Source: Billgrantia aerodenitrificans (GTDB lineage Bacteria; Pseudomonadota; Gammaproteobacteria; Pseudomonadales; Halomonadaceae). From it: a DNA stretch of 64,000 nt. Made by a program: the position numbers and the translations under genes. This document shows, one piece after another, positions 51,087 to 60,790 of the stretch (its first letter is position 1; each line of letters opens with the position of its first letter). The stretch lies in contig NZ_JABFTV010000009.1 of the NCBI RefSeq assembly GCF_021404405.1, positions 124,001 through 188,000 of the forward strand. Direction: 5' to 3'. The notes beneath the pieces were generated by a model. That model saw only the letters and a program-made list of their open reading frames with translations, was not told where the DNA came from and made no database searches.

Positions 51087-52324
51087 GGACATGCCTTTTG
51101 GATGGTTACAACACGAGAATCGTCAGTCCGGTAAGTGCTTAGGATACTATCGCTGTTGTCTGCAGCTTTGAGCAGGTTGCCTTGCAAATCGAATATTGCG
51201 GGTGGGGCGGTGATGAAAGCTGGCGTATAGTTAATTGAATATGCACCACGATTAGCAAACATAATGAAGTCGCCTGACGCCAAGCTCCCCGTAAAGTCAG
51301 AATCAATTACATCATGCTCCATACACGTATTACCAACGAGCCGATAACGGCTTACTCTTTTTTTTCTTCGGCACTTCGTGATGCTGAAACAAGGGCTCTT
51401 CAATCGTGAGTTGGTAGGATTTACAGCGTTGACACTGGTATCAATCACGGCGTGAAGAGAACCAAACCGTTCACGCACTTCGATGACCTCAGCCACTAGC
51501 GACATGGTATCCCCGACCAAAGCTATACCGGGCTCAGCAATCAGCTTTAGTTCTTCCGATGTCAAACCGGTTGAGAAGGCTTTACCAATAGCAGCTGCAT
51601 AGGCTTGAGCATCGGGAATAGGCACGCTGAAGCCCTGCCTCAATGCCTCCGGCAGAGAACCGAAAAACCCTCCGCCGATATTGATTGTCTTAATCGAATA
51701 TCGACATGCTAGTCTCTTGGCGACCGCCATCAAACGCTCGACTCGAAGAGCGAAATCTTCAGCTCGTCTATCACGCGTGGAGAAATGGCAGTGCAAACCG
51801 TTGACTTCAACACCTGGCAGCTTAGCCAAAGCATTCAACGCTTGGTTCAGCTCTCCATTATCACAGTGAAAACCAAAGCGACTAGTCCCTTCACCATGAG
51901 GGAAGCAAATACGAAGCCCGACCCGCCATGCCCCCCCCTCGCCGACCAGTTCCCGCAGTTGGTCGATCTCGCTGAAGGCATCGAGGTTGACGTGAGAACC
52001 TCGGGTAAGGGCATACCGAAGATCTTCCTTGCGCTTGACCGGCCCATTGAAGATTATGCGCTCCGGGTCAAGGTAGCGGCTCGCCACGTCATATTCGAAC
52101 CGCGAGACCACCTCCCCCATACCATGCTCATCACGGAGAATCTCACCGATCGCCGGCATATAGTTGGCCTTGAAGGCATAAGCCACTTCAGCACATGACA
52201 CGTAACGCCGTAGTGCCTGTCGAAAGCCAAGGAAATTGCTACGAAAGCGTTCGGTGTCGAAAAGGTAGTAACTACCACCTGCCCGTCTGGATAGAGCGGC
52301 GAGGAATTCATGGCAATATTGCAT
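51083..52324 (-). CDS. Fold-III PLP-dependent decarboxylase (LysA/ODC-like)
   Basis: The 413-residue protein has the alanine-racemase-like barrel with PLP lysine K52 in AYAFKANY, GLHCHFST near 180, the phosphate loop NIGGGFFG, the EPG in IAEPGIAL, and a C-terminal beta domain with the catalytic cysteine C334 in GNTCMEHDVI. This combination marks decarboxylases of basic or diamino acids rather than racemases. BtrK of butirosin synthesis shows that such enzymes can also act on ligated substrates. It lies between PhyH and ATP-grasp genes, 18 bases after the former, and is probably part of one pathway with them, not general lysine synthesis. Confidence 0.85.
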   Translation of the reverse strand: MQYCHEFLAALSRRAGGSYYLFDTERFRSNFLGFRQALRRYVSCAEVAYAFKANYMPAIGEILRDEHGMGEVVSRFEYDVASRYLDPERIIFNGPVKRKEDLRYALTRGSHVNLDAFSEIDQLRELVGEGGAWRVGLRICFPHGEGTSRFGFHCDNGELNQALNALAKLPGVEVNGLHCHFSTRDRRAEDFALRVERLMAVAKRLACRYSIKTINIGGGFFGSLPEALRQGFSVPIPDAQAYAAAIGKAFSTGLTSEELKLIAEPGIALVGDTMSLVAEVIEVRERFGSLHAVIDTSVNAVNPTNSRLKSPCFSITKCRRKKRVSRYRLVGNTCMEHDVIDSDFTGSLASGDFIMFANRGAYSINYTPAFITAPPAIFDLQGNLLKAADNSDSILSTYRTDDSRVVTIQKACP

Positions 52325-52342
52325 ACTGACAGTCTCCAGGCC

Positions 52343-53134
52343 TTAGCCCTGATCCGCGTGGTAAAGGCGTTCAGCTACCGGGCGATACCACTCATCAAGC
52401 GAGACCGGCACTCGTGCATTGTAGCCGAGGACTTGTCGGGTTAATGGAGACAATCCTCGGCCATAGTCTTCCCCCAGCATCCTTGCGTAGTCCATTTGTG
52501 GCTTAACGAAGGGACGACCATAGCCGATAGTTAGCGCTACCCGCTTGCGATCAGTGGCATTATGGCCGCCTCGATGCCAAAGCGCAGAGTTGAACAGGCT
52601 GACAGAACCAGCCGGTGCGACAATACGCTCATGTTGACGCTCGAATACATCGTCATCGGGCCGCCCCTCTGTTTTGTGTGAACCGCTGAGCACGTAAGTT
52701 GCCCCGTTCTCGAGCGTGAAATCATCACACATTATCAACATATTAAGACGCAGATGATAACCGGGAATAAATGTACGAACGTCACGATGCACCTGATGAA
52801 CGTAAATATTAGCCCCAGGAAATCCCCCGATGGGAGTGCAGCAGTTACAAATATAGGGCTTATCATCAAAGTACCGGGCAATATATTTGTGAAAAAGATG
52901 CATATCGATGAATCGGTCAATACTGTCATTGCCACCAATACATTGGTGAGCGGTTCCGTCTCCGGAAGTATTGATTCCATTTTTTATTTGATATTTACTA
53001 CAGACATCAATCCATTTCAGACTGTCCTCTCGTAAGGCTTGAGTAAGTTCGTCTGGCAAAATCTTCTCGAAGACAACCCAGCCCCTTTCACGTATTTCTT
53101 GGTCAAATTTTTCTATACTCATGCAATCGAACAT
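52343..53134 (-). CDS. Phytanoyl-CoA dioxygenase (PhyH) family oxygenase
   Basis: From ATG at 53134 (GAGGGAA upstream) the product is 263 residues. The iron ligands are visible: H116 and D118 in VHRDVRTF and H187 in ALWHRGGH. R198 may hold 2-oxoglutarate. PhyH members hydroxylate unactivated carbons of small acids or amino acids. In this operon it could hydroxylate the acyl or amino acid part added to an amino sugar. It lies 41 bases after the GNAT gene. Confidence 0.85.
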   Translation of the reverse strand: MFDCMSIEKFDQEIRERGWVVFEKILPDELTQALREDSLKWIDVCSKYQIKNGINTSGDGTAHQCIGGNDSIDRFIDMHLFHKYIARYFDDKPYICNCCTPIGGFPGANIYVHQVHRDVRTFIPGYHLRLNMLIMCDDFTLENGATYVLSGSHKTEGRPDDDVFERQHERIVAPAGSVSLFNSALWHRGGHNATDRKRVALTIGYGRPFVKPQMDYARMLGEDYGRGLSPLTRQVLGYNARVPVSLDEWYRPVAERLYHADQG

Positions 53135-53175
53135 GGTCGTTCCCTCTCTTGTCACCTAATAAACCACTGCACTCA

Positions 53176-53592
53176 TCATGTTACCGGGCGCGACATCCGG
53201 TATGCATTTTCATGCTCCGCAACGACAGTAAAGCCTGCTTTGTCATACCAATGAATGGCGCGGCTATTATTTCTATTAACTTCCAGCTCTATTTTTTTGA
53301 AACCTCGTGTTTTAGCGGTGACGTCAACATGTGAAAGGAGAACTCCCGCGATCCCCCGCTCCCGGCATGCAGGCGCGACAATGAAAAGGCTAATATAGGC
53401 ACAGCCCGTTGAGGGTCGGTTGCAATAGAAGGCGATGAAGCCCAAGCAGTACTGACCTTCACAATGCGAGACGAGCTCTGCTTGTGTGAGCAGCTTATCG
53501 ATGTACTGCTCCAGCTCGACACCCGTAACTAGCTTGCCAGCCTGACGTGTCTGTTCTTCAACTATTAATTTGGTGATGGCTTGGTGCGACAT
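53176..53592 (-). CDS. GNAT family N-acetyltransferase
   Basis: The 138-residue protein has the GNAT acetyl-CoA loop in the form RERGIAGVLLSHV near 85-97, then KIELEVNRNNSRAIHWYDKAGF near 105-126 (motif B). Size and layout fit a small-molecule or sugar N-acetyltransferase. It overlaps the DegT aminotransferase by 28 bases, so it probably acts on that enzyme's amino-sugar product, or on an amino acid intermediate. Confidence 0.88.
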   Translation of the reverse strand: MSHQAITKLIVEEQTRQAGKLVTGVELEQYIDKLLTQAELVSHCEGQYCLGFIAFYCNRPSTGCAYISLFIVAPACRERGIAGVLLSHVDVTAKTRGFKKIELEVNRNNSRAIHWYDKAGFTVVAEHENAYRMSRPVT

Positions 53593-54755
53593 TGGTCCTC
53601 TCCCTTGGTGCAGCCAGGCATGCCGAAGGCTATGCCAACGTGGCCCAGACTTTCCTTGACGGTCTCACAGATGACATCCACCTGTTGGGACGTCAGACCC
53701 GGGTAGATCGGCAGGCAGAGAATACGCGACGCAAGCGACTGTGCATTAGACTGTTGCTTACCTTTGTGGTGAACCTGGGCAGGACTCAGGCAAGCTACGT
53801 CATCAAGAGAAGGATAAAAGTAACGGCGTGCTTCAATACCTCGTGCTCCCAGTGCGGTTAGAACTTGCAGAAGTACGGCTTCACTCTCAAAAACTATGGG
53901 GAAGTAGGCATGATTTTGTGTGGCTTTGGGATTCCAGACTTGTAACCTAACCCAATCAGTGAGCTGCGTGCGGTATCGCTCCCAAATGTCTGCTCGTTGC
54001 GTCAACACGGTATCAATTTCATCTAATATACAGAGACCCATAGCTGCCTGAAACTCGTTGAGCTTGGCATTGATCCCCACTGCATCGATCCGGTCACGTT
54101 GGAGGGTTCCGAATTGTGTCATCAGTCTTGCTGTCTCGAGATCCTCACGGCAACGAAAGATAATCGCGCCACCTTCAATGCAGTGGAATATCTTAGTGGC
54201 ATGGAAACTCAGAGTTGTGGCGTCACCACGGCGCAACAGACTCTTCCCCTTATAACGTACGCCGAATGCATGAGCGCCATCGTAAATCACCGGCAGGCCG
54301 TTTCTTGCCGCTATAGCTTCCAGATGTTCGACATTGCAGGCGTTACCGAAGACATGCACAGGTACCAGCGCCCTGCTGCATGGTGAAATTGCTTCTACTA
54401 CTCGATGAGCATCCACACACCAGGTGTCGGGGTCAATGTCGGCAAAAGCCGGTTTCCCCCCATCCCACTTCAACGAGCTGGTCGTCGCGACGAAACTGAA
54501 TGGTGTGGTCACCGCATTCCAACCTTCCTCAGCAGTTGGACCACTCACGCCCAGAGCGCGGTAGGCAATCTGAAGCGCCAGAGTACCGTTACCCACCAAT
54601 AATAGATGTTCGACGTCTAGATATTCAGCCAGCCGTTCCCCTAACTGTTGCGTTAAAGGACCATTATTAGTTAGGCAGTGGCTGTTATAGATGCTATCTA
54701 GATAGCGTTCAAGACGGGCTCGCGCCGGCAAATAGGGACGTGTAACAGGGATCAT
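53565..54755 (-). CDS. DegT/DnrJ/EryC1 sugar aminotransferase
   Basis: The 396-residue PLP enzyme has the [11 protein letters not shown] phosphate loop, D159 ([10 protein letters not shown]) and the PLP lysine K188 in [15 protein letters not shown]. This FHATK-IEGG form is common among enzymes that aminate dTDP-4-keto-6-deoxyglucose at C4 (VioA-like). Direct coupling to rfbA (ATGA overlap) makes that substrate very likely, giving dTDP-4-amino-4,6-dideoxyhexose. Which epimer forms is not readable. The C-terminal 25 residues are an unusual extension overlapping the GNAT gene. Confidence 0.92.
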   Translation of the reverse strand: MIPVTRPYLPARARLERYLDSIYNSHCLTNNGPLTQQLGERLAEYLDVEHLLLVGNGTLALQIAYRALGVSGPTAEEGWNAVTTPFSFVATTSSLKWDGGKPAFADIDPDTWCVDAHRVVEAISPCSRALVPVHVFGNACNVEHLEAIAARNGLPVIYDGAHAFGVRYKGKSLLRRGDATTLSFHATKIFHCIEGGAIIFRCREDLETARLMTQFGTLQRDRIDAVGINAKLNEFQAAMGLCILDEIDTVLTQRADIWERYRTQLTDWVRLQVWNPKATQNHAYFPIVFESEAVLLQVLTALGARGIEARRYFYPSLDDVACLSPAQVHHKGKQQSNAQSLASRILCLPIYPGLTSQQVDVICETVKESLGHVGIAFGMPGCTKGEDQCRTKPSPN

Positions 54756-55621
54756 TTTTCTTTGACCAAGTCGAGGAGGTATTTTCCATAGCCGTTCTTC
54801 GAAAGATCACCACCCGCCCGCGACAAATCGTTAACGCTAAGCCATCCGTTATTGAAAGCAATTTCCTCAAGACATGCGATCTTGAAGCCTTGACGTTTCT
54901 CTATTGTTTCAACGAACTGGGATGCCTCTAAAAGACTCTCGTGCGTACCTGTATCCAGCCATGCGAAGCCTCGACCCAAGATCTCAACATGCAGATCCCC
55001 ACGTTCCAGATAAGCCTGATTGATACTAGTAATTTCGAGCTCCCCACGATCAGAAGGAGTAACCCGCTTGGCTAATTCAATAACATCATTGTCATAAAAA
55101 TAGAGCCCTGTCACAGCGAAGCGTGACTTAGGGAGTTTAGGTTTCTCCTCAATGGAAAGCACGCGCTTCTTTTCGTCAAACTCCACGACCCCGAAACGTT
55201 CAGGGTCTCGCACCAAATACCCAAAAACCGTAGCCCCCTGGCTACGCTTGGCTACCTCAAGCAGTAATGGAGAGAACCCTTGGCCGTAAAATATATTGTC
55301 ACCAAGGACCAGGCATACACTTTCTTGCCCAATGAAGTGCTCGCCAATGATGAATGCTTGGGCCAAGCCATCGGGACTTGGCTGAGTGGCATAGGTAATA
55401 TTCAGACCAAACTGCCCACCGTCACCAAGGAGCCGTTGAAAGCAGTACTGTTCATCGGGAGTGGTAATAACCAGTATATCTTGAATACCAGCCAACATAA
55501 GTACCGAAAGGGGATAATAAATCATCGGCTTATCATAAACAGGAAGCAACTGCTTAGAGATCCCCATGGTTATTGGATATAACCGCGTACCCGACCCTCC
55601 GGCCAATATTATGCCTTTCAT
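54752..55621 (-). CDS. rfbA: Glucose-1-phosphate thymidylyltransferase
   Basis: The 289-residue protein starts with the nucleotidyltransferase signature [11 protein letters not shown] and [18 protein letters not shown], with VLGDNIFYG near 107 and [10 protein letters not shown] near 225. It makes dTDP-glucose from Glc-1-P and dTTP. It overlaps rfbB by 1 base and the DegT gene by 4. rfbC and rfbD, needed for rhamnose, are absent. Confidence 0.96.
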   Translation of the reverse strand: MKGIILAGGSGTRLYPITMGISKQLLPVYDKPMIYYPLSVLMLAGIQDILVITTPDEQYCFQRLLGDGGQFGLNITYATQPSPDGLAQAFIIGEHFIGQESVCLVLGDNIFYGQGFSPLLLEVAKRSQGATVFGYLVRDPERFGVVEFDEKKRVLSIEEKPKLPKSRFAVTGLYFYDNDVIELAKRVTPSDRGELEITSINQAYLERGDLHVEILGRGFAWLDTGTHESLLEASQFVETIEKRQGFKIACLEEIAFNNGWLSVNDLSRAGGDLSKNGYGKYLLDLVKEK

Positions 55622-56703
55622 CAGGCGATCTCCTTATGTCCCATACCTAACCGCTCACGTTGGTAAGAGCCATCCTGCACACGTCGGCTCCATTCGGCAT
55701 TGTTCAAATACCATTCAACAGTCTTACGCATACCGCTGAAAAAACTCTCACGTGGCTTCCAGCCGAGTTCCTCCCGAATCTTGCTAGTATCCAAAGCATA
55801 ACGATGGTCATGTCCAGGGCGATCCGCGACATGGGTAATGAGATCTTGATACTGATTGACTCCAGCTGGTTTATCGGGAGCAAGTATCTCAAGCAAGTCA
55901 CATATGTGATGCACCACCTGTAAATTGGCAAGCTGAGTGTTACCACCTATATTATAATTCTCACCAACTTTACCATGACTAAAAACACGCATTATTCCAC
56001 GAGCATGATCATCTACATAGAGCCAGTCACGTATTTGCTCACCCGCACCGTAAACCGGCAATTGCTTGCCCTCAAGGGCATTGAGAAGCATAAGCGGTAT
56101 CAGTTTTTCAGGGAATTGATAGGGCCCGTAGTTATTCGTACAATGGGTAACCAAGACGGGTAACCCATAGCTCCGCCACCAAGCTCTCACCAGATGGTCG
56201 GAACATGCCTTGCTGGCAGAATAGGGTGAGTTAGGGGCATAAGCAGCCTGCTCTGTACATGGCGGTGAACCAACTTCTATATCGCCAAAAACTTCATCCG
56301 TGGAGACATGTACAAAGCGAAAGCGTGACTGAGTCTGGTCAGGTAAATTTTCCCAATAACGGTATGCCACTTCAAGCAGCTGATAGGTTCCGATGATATT
56401 GGTCTGAATAAAGGTGCTTGGCCCTTCCAGCGATCTATCCACATGGCTTTCTGCCGCCAGATGAATGACGGCTTGAGGAGAGTAGTGCCTAAACAACTTC
56501 AACATCTCATCGTGTTGACAAATATCTATTTGTTCGAAACAATAATTTGGGTTAAAAACATTATCGCCGAGAGATTCTAAATTCCCAGCATATGTCAATT
56601 TGTCGACATTGACTACACGATACCTGGCATCACTAAGCAGGAGCCTGATCACTGCAGATCCAATAAATCCCGCCCCACCAGTTACAATGATTGGTATAGA
56701 CAT
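55621..56703 (-). CDS. rfbB: dTDP-glucose 4,6-dehydratase
   Basis: From ATG at 56703 (GAGAG eight bases upstream; a GTG two codons earlier is less likely) the product is 360 residues. Motifs are GGAGFIG near residue 8, [11 protein letters not shown] near 80, [10 protein letters not shown] near 132 and [12 protein letters not shown] near 160. It makes dTDP-4-keto-6-deoxyglucose, the branch point for rhamnose and amino sugars; here the aminotransferase downstream suggests the latter. It follows wzc after 83 bases. Confidence 0.96.
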   Translation of the reverse strand: MSIPIIVTGGAGFIGSAVIRLLLSDARYRVVNVDKLTYAGNLESLGDNVFNPNYCFEQIDICQHDEMLKLFRHYSPQAVIHLAAESHVDRSLEGPSTFIQTNIIGTYQLLEVAYRYWENLPDQTQSRFRFVHVSTDEVFGDIEVGSPPCTEQAAYAPNSPYSASKACSDHLVRAWWRSYGLPVLVTHCTNNYGPYQFPEKLIPLMLLNALEGKQLPVYGAGEQIRDWLYVDDHARGIMRVFSHGKVGENYNIGGNTQLANLQVVHHICDLLEILAPDKPAGVNQYQDLITHVADRPGHDHRYALDTSKIREELGWKPRESFFSGMRKTVEWYLNNAEWSRRVQDGSYQRERLGMGHKEIA

Positions 56704-56786
56704 GATCACAACTCTCTTTATTCAGTGTCATTGATGTGCAGGATTAAAATAGCGACCGACTAATCGTATAGCTCAGCACAGGACAT

Positions 56787-58961
56787 TTAACTATAAGAGT
56801 AGTGGTAATATCCGTATATCGAAGAGGCTCTACGTTCAATGGCATTTAGCACACTTCCCTTAACAAGGCAGCCTGCGCTTTCCAATCGCAGTTTTGCTAA
56901 ATCTATTTCAGCAAGTGTATTAACACCATAGCGCACAGTCATCAGCGTCGTCCCGACTTGCTTGCCAACGATTGCCGCATCTGTTACCGCCATGATTGGT
57001 GGAACATCAATTATTACTAAATCATATCTCTTGCTGGCAAACTCAAGCGCTTTTGTAAAACCTTCCTGCATTAATAGCTCGGATGGATTAGGCGGTGTTA
57101 TTCCACGTCCAATATAATCCAGGCCATCCAGATGAGTTGATCTTATGGCTTTATCTATATCCACTTTTCCTGAGATAAGCTCGGACAATCCCTCCTCTCT
57201 CTTCCCGCAAAATAAGTTATGTATCTGTCCCTTACGCACGTCTGCATCAATCACCAATATACGTTGGCCGGCTTGCGCGCAGACAGCAGCTAAATTTACC
57301 GCAACGAAACTCTTACCTATTCCTGGGCTCGGCCCAGTGATCATGATGCGATTGTTAGGAGCTTCCAGCATTGCAAAATGAAGGTTCGTGCGCAGACTTC
57401 TTAGTGACTCTATCGCAATATCAGTAGTATTGGCATAAGCCAGCACCCAGCCCAGCTGATTGCGTTTAGTATTTGACATTCTGGCTAACTTTACTTGTTC
57501 TTCTGACAGCGGCACTGTAGCATAGGCGGGCAGGCCTATTCCTGCTAACTGCTGAATATTTTCCACACCTCTATTTAATAGGCCTCGCAGTAAAACGATA
57601 CTGATAGAAATAATTAGACCAAGTGCCGTGGCTAGCCCGACGACCATTGCTTTACGTGGTTTGATGGGGTGGGGGTGAATACCAGCAGTATCTAGTATTC
57701 TGACGTTTCCTACGGTACTCGCTTTGGCAATGCTCATTTCCTGAGCTTTATTAAGCATCTGTACGTAGACCTGTTGGTTGACTTCCACATCTCTAGCCAT
57801 CCGAAGCACCTGTTGTTGAGTCTCCGGTAAAGCATCGATTCTAACCTCGAGCCTCCTTCTTTCATTTTGCAACCGTCCTAGCTTATCTAGCAGTGCTGCA
57901 TACGTAGGATGGCTAGGAGTAAAACGCCGAGATATGTCGGCCTGGCTTAACTCAAGCTCGCTAACTTGAGTATCCACCTCTACCAACCGTTCCAAAAGCC
58001 CTTGGGTTTCTAGTGTCAAGTCGACACTCTCACGTTGATTTCTGTAGGAGTTCAATGAATCTTCTGCACCTATCAATCTATCATGTATATCTGGCAATTG
58101 GTTCTGGATAAATTCAAGACTTTTTTCAGCCTCGGCGCTTTGGCGCTGGATATTCTGCTCTAAATAAATATGAGTTATTGCTTCTAGAACATTGCGTGCC
58201 TCAATGGGGTCTGATCCTGTCACTGCCAGGCGTAGGATGCCGGAATCCGCTCCCTCTTCATGCACCGAATAACGCTGTCTTAGTATATCTATTGCCACCA
58301 TACGGCTAAACTTTGTGAATTTAAATTCTGCTCCAGGCACAGCCTGCAATTCGCCAACATTGAGTATTAACTCGCCCTCTAGAAACGTCTCAACTTGCCC
58401 AACTTCACCTTTACCTAAACTATTTCCTTTTAGGTAAATGGAATAGCTCATCTCATCCATAACTTTTAAAATAAAAGTTTCACCCAAATACTCAAAGCCA
58501 ACGTTGATTTCTGAGAGGGATATATATTCATTAGCAAATACATAAGGCCAGTTGAGGGCGAAATCCGGCCTCTCTATACCTCTGCGCAACAAAAAATTAC
58601 CTATTAATGGTACTTTCCTAGGCTCAAGTAAAATTTCTAGGTTACGACGATCTACGGTCTGGCCAAGCACGAGCCGAGAGCGCAAGATTGATATTTCGGA
58701 TTGAAACTGTGTGGCTTCCCTCGTCAGGCTGCGAATGTCCTGTAGAGGATTTACTGAAGGGCCATTAGGCTCAACTTGTACAAGCGCGTCGGTTCGATAT
58801 ATTGGTGTAGCCGTTAAGGCATAGCTGACGCCCATAAAGCAAAATAGTAATGTTATAACTATAATCTTCCACTTTTGAGCCATTAGCATATCGAAGATGT
58901 CGCGAAGATCGATTTCTTCGGGCTTAGGCATCATTGGTATATTTGCTTGATACTTAGTCAT
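56787..58961 (-). CDS. wzc: Wzc-type co-polymerase and BY-kinase
   Basis: From ATG at 58961 the product is 724 residues: an N-terminal Wzz domain with membrane helix (about 32-50), a long periplasmic coiled coil (about 270-410), a second helix (about 442-462), then a cytosolic tyrosine kinase with Walker A GPSPGIGKS (543-551), Walker A' DAD (572-574), Walker B IIDVPP and a C-terminal Tyr cluster (five Tyr in the last nine residues). It controls chain length and export with Wza. No Wzb-type phosphatase gene is in the locus. Confidence 0.94.
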   Translation of the reverse strand: MTKYQANIPMMPKPEEIDLRDIFDMLMAQKWKIIVITLLFCFMGVSYALTATPIYRTDALVQVEPNGPSVNPLQDIRSLTREATQFQSEISILRSRLVLGQTVDRRNLEILLEPRKVPLIGNFLLRRGIERPDFALNWPYVFANEYISLSEINVGFEYLGETFILKVMDEMSYSIYLKGNSLGKGEVGQVETFLEGELILNVGELQAVPGAEFKFTKFSRMVAIDILRQRYSVHEEGADSGILRLAVTGSDPIEARNVLEAITHIYLEQNIQRQSAEAEKSLEFIQNQLPDIHDRLIGAEDSLNSYRNQRESVDLTLETQGLLERLVEVDTQVSELELSQADISRRFTPSHPTYAALLDKLGRLQNERRRLEVRIDALPETQQQVLRMARDVEVNQQVYVQMLNKAQEMSIAKASTVGNVRILDTAGIHPHPIKPRKAMVVGLATALGLIISISIVLLRGLLNRGVENIQQLAGIGLPAYATVPLSEEQVKLARMSNTKRNQLGWVLAYANTTDIAIESLRSLRTNLHFAMLEAPNNRIMITGPSPGIGKSFVAVNLAAVCAQAGQRILVIDADVRKGQIHNLFCGKREEGLSELISGKVDIDKAIRSTHLDGLDYIGRGITPPNPSELLMQEGFTKALEFASKRYDLVIIDVPPIMAVTDAAIVGKQVGTTLMTVRYGVNTLAEIDLAKLRLESAGCLVKGSVLNAIERRASSIYGYYHYSYS

Positions 58962-58974
58962 CTCGGCGCCTTCC

Positions 58975-60105
58975 TCATAAACTTCGCACATCATCCACCG
59001 AAGATGCTGCAGTACCGGGCAACCCGACGCTAGGCAGCAGCAAACTGATCACACGATTCCATCTAGCCAAGGGTGCTGTTGTTACATAGACTACATCACG
59101 GGCTTGAAGTGGGAACCCTGCCGCCAAGTACAAGTTGCTGGCATTAGTAATATCCAATTGGTATACAGTCGCCAGATGATCGTTAGCATTACTCAATGCT
59201 AAATCATTTCCTCGTATAATAAATATGCCAGACGGCTCGGCTGTATTTTCGTTAATTCCACCGGCACGTGACAATGCATCTGACAACATGAGGCTTTCAT
59301 TTCCAAGTGTGATGAAACCAGGCACTAGAACCTGACCCATTACGGACACTTGTTGATCTGAGTTTGTTGAGACATGAATTGTATCACCATGTCTCAATAA
59401 GAGATTCTGGCTTTGGTCACCACGATTGAGAATATCATAGAGTGAAACTCGCTGCTCTCGGCCGTTACGGGTTAAATTAACCCTACGCCAGTTTGCATTC
59501 TCAGTTAGCCCCCCAGAAAGACTGATAGCATCTGTAAGGGTCATGGGCACCGTATTTATGGGAAGAGTTCCTGGGCTTTCTACTGCACCGCTAACGTACA
59601 CTCTTTGAGAATTAAAGACTGCCACTCCAATATCGACTTGGGGATCTGCAATGTATGTGGAAAGACGCCGTGTTAGTACACGCCGAACTTCATCTAAACT
59701 TTTTCCTCCAACGTCTATATATCCAACATAGGGATAGAAAATCGTACCATCCTGCAATACTCGATGTCCGGCCTCAGCTGCGCTTCTTTCTGATCCAGCA
59801 GGGATGGTTAGCTCTGGATGATCGTATACTATGATATTAAGTATATCTCCTGCACCTAGACGATACTCATAGGTATCCAATTGATTCCTCAGCTCGGCTG
59901 TCATACTGGTAGCCATTTCAGCTGCTTCCTGCTGACGATAATCCATGACCAACTGAGGGGTTATGGGTAATATCATAACCCTTGCGTCTATCGATTCTGA
60001 CCGTTCTATAGAATTTATATGTCCACCTGGCGCCCAGGCGCAGCCTGATAAAGCACTCACCAGGACAATGCTGAACAGCCAGCCAGACTGTTTGTAAGTA
60101 AGCAT
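58975..60105 (-). CDS. wza: Outer-membrane polysaccharide exporter Wza
   Basis: From ATG at 60105 (GGGGAAA upstream) the product is 376 residues: a lipoprotein signal with lipobox ALSGC (Cys22), a Poly_export domain near 88-180 (YRLGAGDILNIIVYDHPE), SLBB repeats (RVYVSGAVESPG near 187 and QVSVMGQVLVPG near 270) and a C-terminal helix for the outer-membrane pore. It forms the export channel with Wzc. It is the first gene of the run, 102 bases after an ops element. Confidence 0.95.
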   Translation of the reverse strand: MLTYKQSGWLFSIVLVSALSGCAWAPGGHINSIERSESIDARVMILPITPQLVMDYRQQEAAEMATSMTAELRNQLDTYEYRLGAGDILNIIVYDHPELTIPAGSERSAAEAGHRVLQDGTIFYPYVGYIDVGGKSLDEVRRVLTRRLSTYIADPQVDIGVAVFNSQRVYVSGAVESPGTLPINTVPMTLTDAISLSGGLTENANWRRVNLTRNGREQRVSLYDILNRGDQSQNLLLRHGDTIHVSTNSDQQVSVMGQVLVPGFITLGNESLMLSDALSRAGGINENTAEPSGIFIIRGNDLALSNANDHLATVYQLDITNASNLYLAAGFPLQARDVVYVTTAPLARWNRVISLLLPSVGLPGTAASSVDDVRSL

Positions 60106-60206
60106 GACGATTTCCCCACGCCTTCGCATATCGATTTTTTAGTTATACCGTAAAAGCTATATATGCTTGCTTCAGTCCAGCTAGAACCCAACTACCCCTC
60201 TTTACC

Positions 60207-60222
60207 CACGCTACCGCCCTGG
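60207..60222 (-). promoter_or_regulatory. ops/JUMPstart element for RfaH
   Basis: On the minus strand the sequence reads CCAGGGCGGTAGCGTG; its last 12 bases are the canonical ops core that pauses RNA polymerase and recruits RfaH, and the preceding CCAGG matches the JUMPstart context. It is 102 bases upstream of wza, oriented with the operon, exactly where such elements sit in capsule and O-antigen loci. RfaH is not encoded in the window. Confidence 0.88.
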
Positions 60223-60741
60223 AGTTATATGGCCGGCTCCCTGCCAAAATTCCACTTGTCGCAATAAAGGCACAATTGAACTTAAAAACTAACTTTTTGA
60301 CACGCTTCACAGACAATTATTTACAATTGCCCTGCAAACACACACCTCATTTTTTACGTTATATTTACTGACTTGAATCAAAAAAAATAGATTAGCTACT
60401 CGCTTTCTCGGGTAAGCTATAATTCTTATCATAACTAACACTCGAGCATTAGAATCGAGCAGACATACAGTATTAGTTTTTGCCAACAACTCTTTCAGGC
60501 CAGCACAAAACACTATCCAGTAAAGCACTGATTACTCTTTGTCTACATTTTTCTTCAGGGAGGTGTAATGACATTGGAAATACCACGCGCAACTGAGCAT
60601 CCGGTTTTCTAGTCATGCAAAGTATTCGAGCATCATCTCAGGTGAACCTCAGGGTTAAATTTCTAGTGCTTGTGTTTAGACTCTTGTTTCGCTGTTTCAC
60701 TTACTAAGCACACCTTGGGAATTCAAGTGCGCGCTCACGCT
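60223..60741. other. AT-rich gap upstream of the polysaccharide operon
   Basis: About 520 bases with no convincing gene. Base composition is distinctly AT-rich, with A/T runs around 60350-60410, unlike the flanking core DNA. The operon promoter should be here, but I could not fix a reliable -35/-10 pair. Confidence 0.5.
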
Positions 60742-60790
60742 ATCCTGAGGAACCACCCTCGGGGACAGCGCCAATCAGACGCTTCGCGGC
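60742..60790 (-). repeat. Direct repeat copy A (intron 5' segment)
   Basis: It matches 61210-61258 with about six differences in 49 bases, starting ATCCTGAGGAACCACCCTCG. Similarity stops abruptly at 60742. It appears to be the start of a second, truncated intron copy joined to the broken reverse transcriptase. Confidence 0.85.

Noticed and set aside
51083..52324. Housekeeping diaminopimelate decarboxylase (lysA)
   Set aside because: The fold and catalytic residues fit, but the gene is embedded and coupled in the polysaccharide operon and lacks lysine-pathway neighbours (dapF usually adjoins lysA), so I left the symbol empty.
54752..56703. A dTDP-rhamnose pathway
   Set aside because: rfbA and rfbB are present but rfbC and rfbD are not; the next gene is an aminotransferase, so an amino sugar is the better reading.
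60307..60528. 73-codon minus-strand frame in the AT-rich gap
   Set aside because: No ribosome site, no motif, and location in the presumed promoter region.
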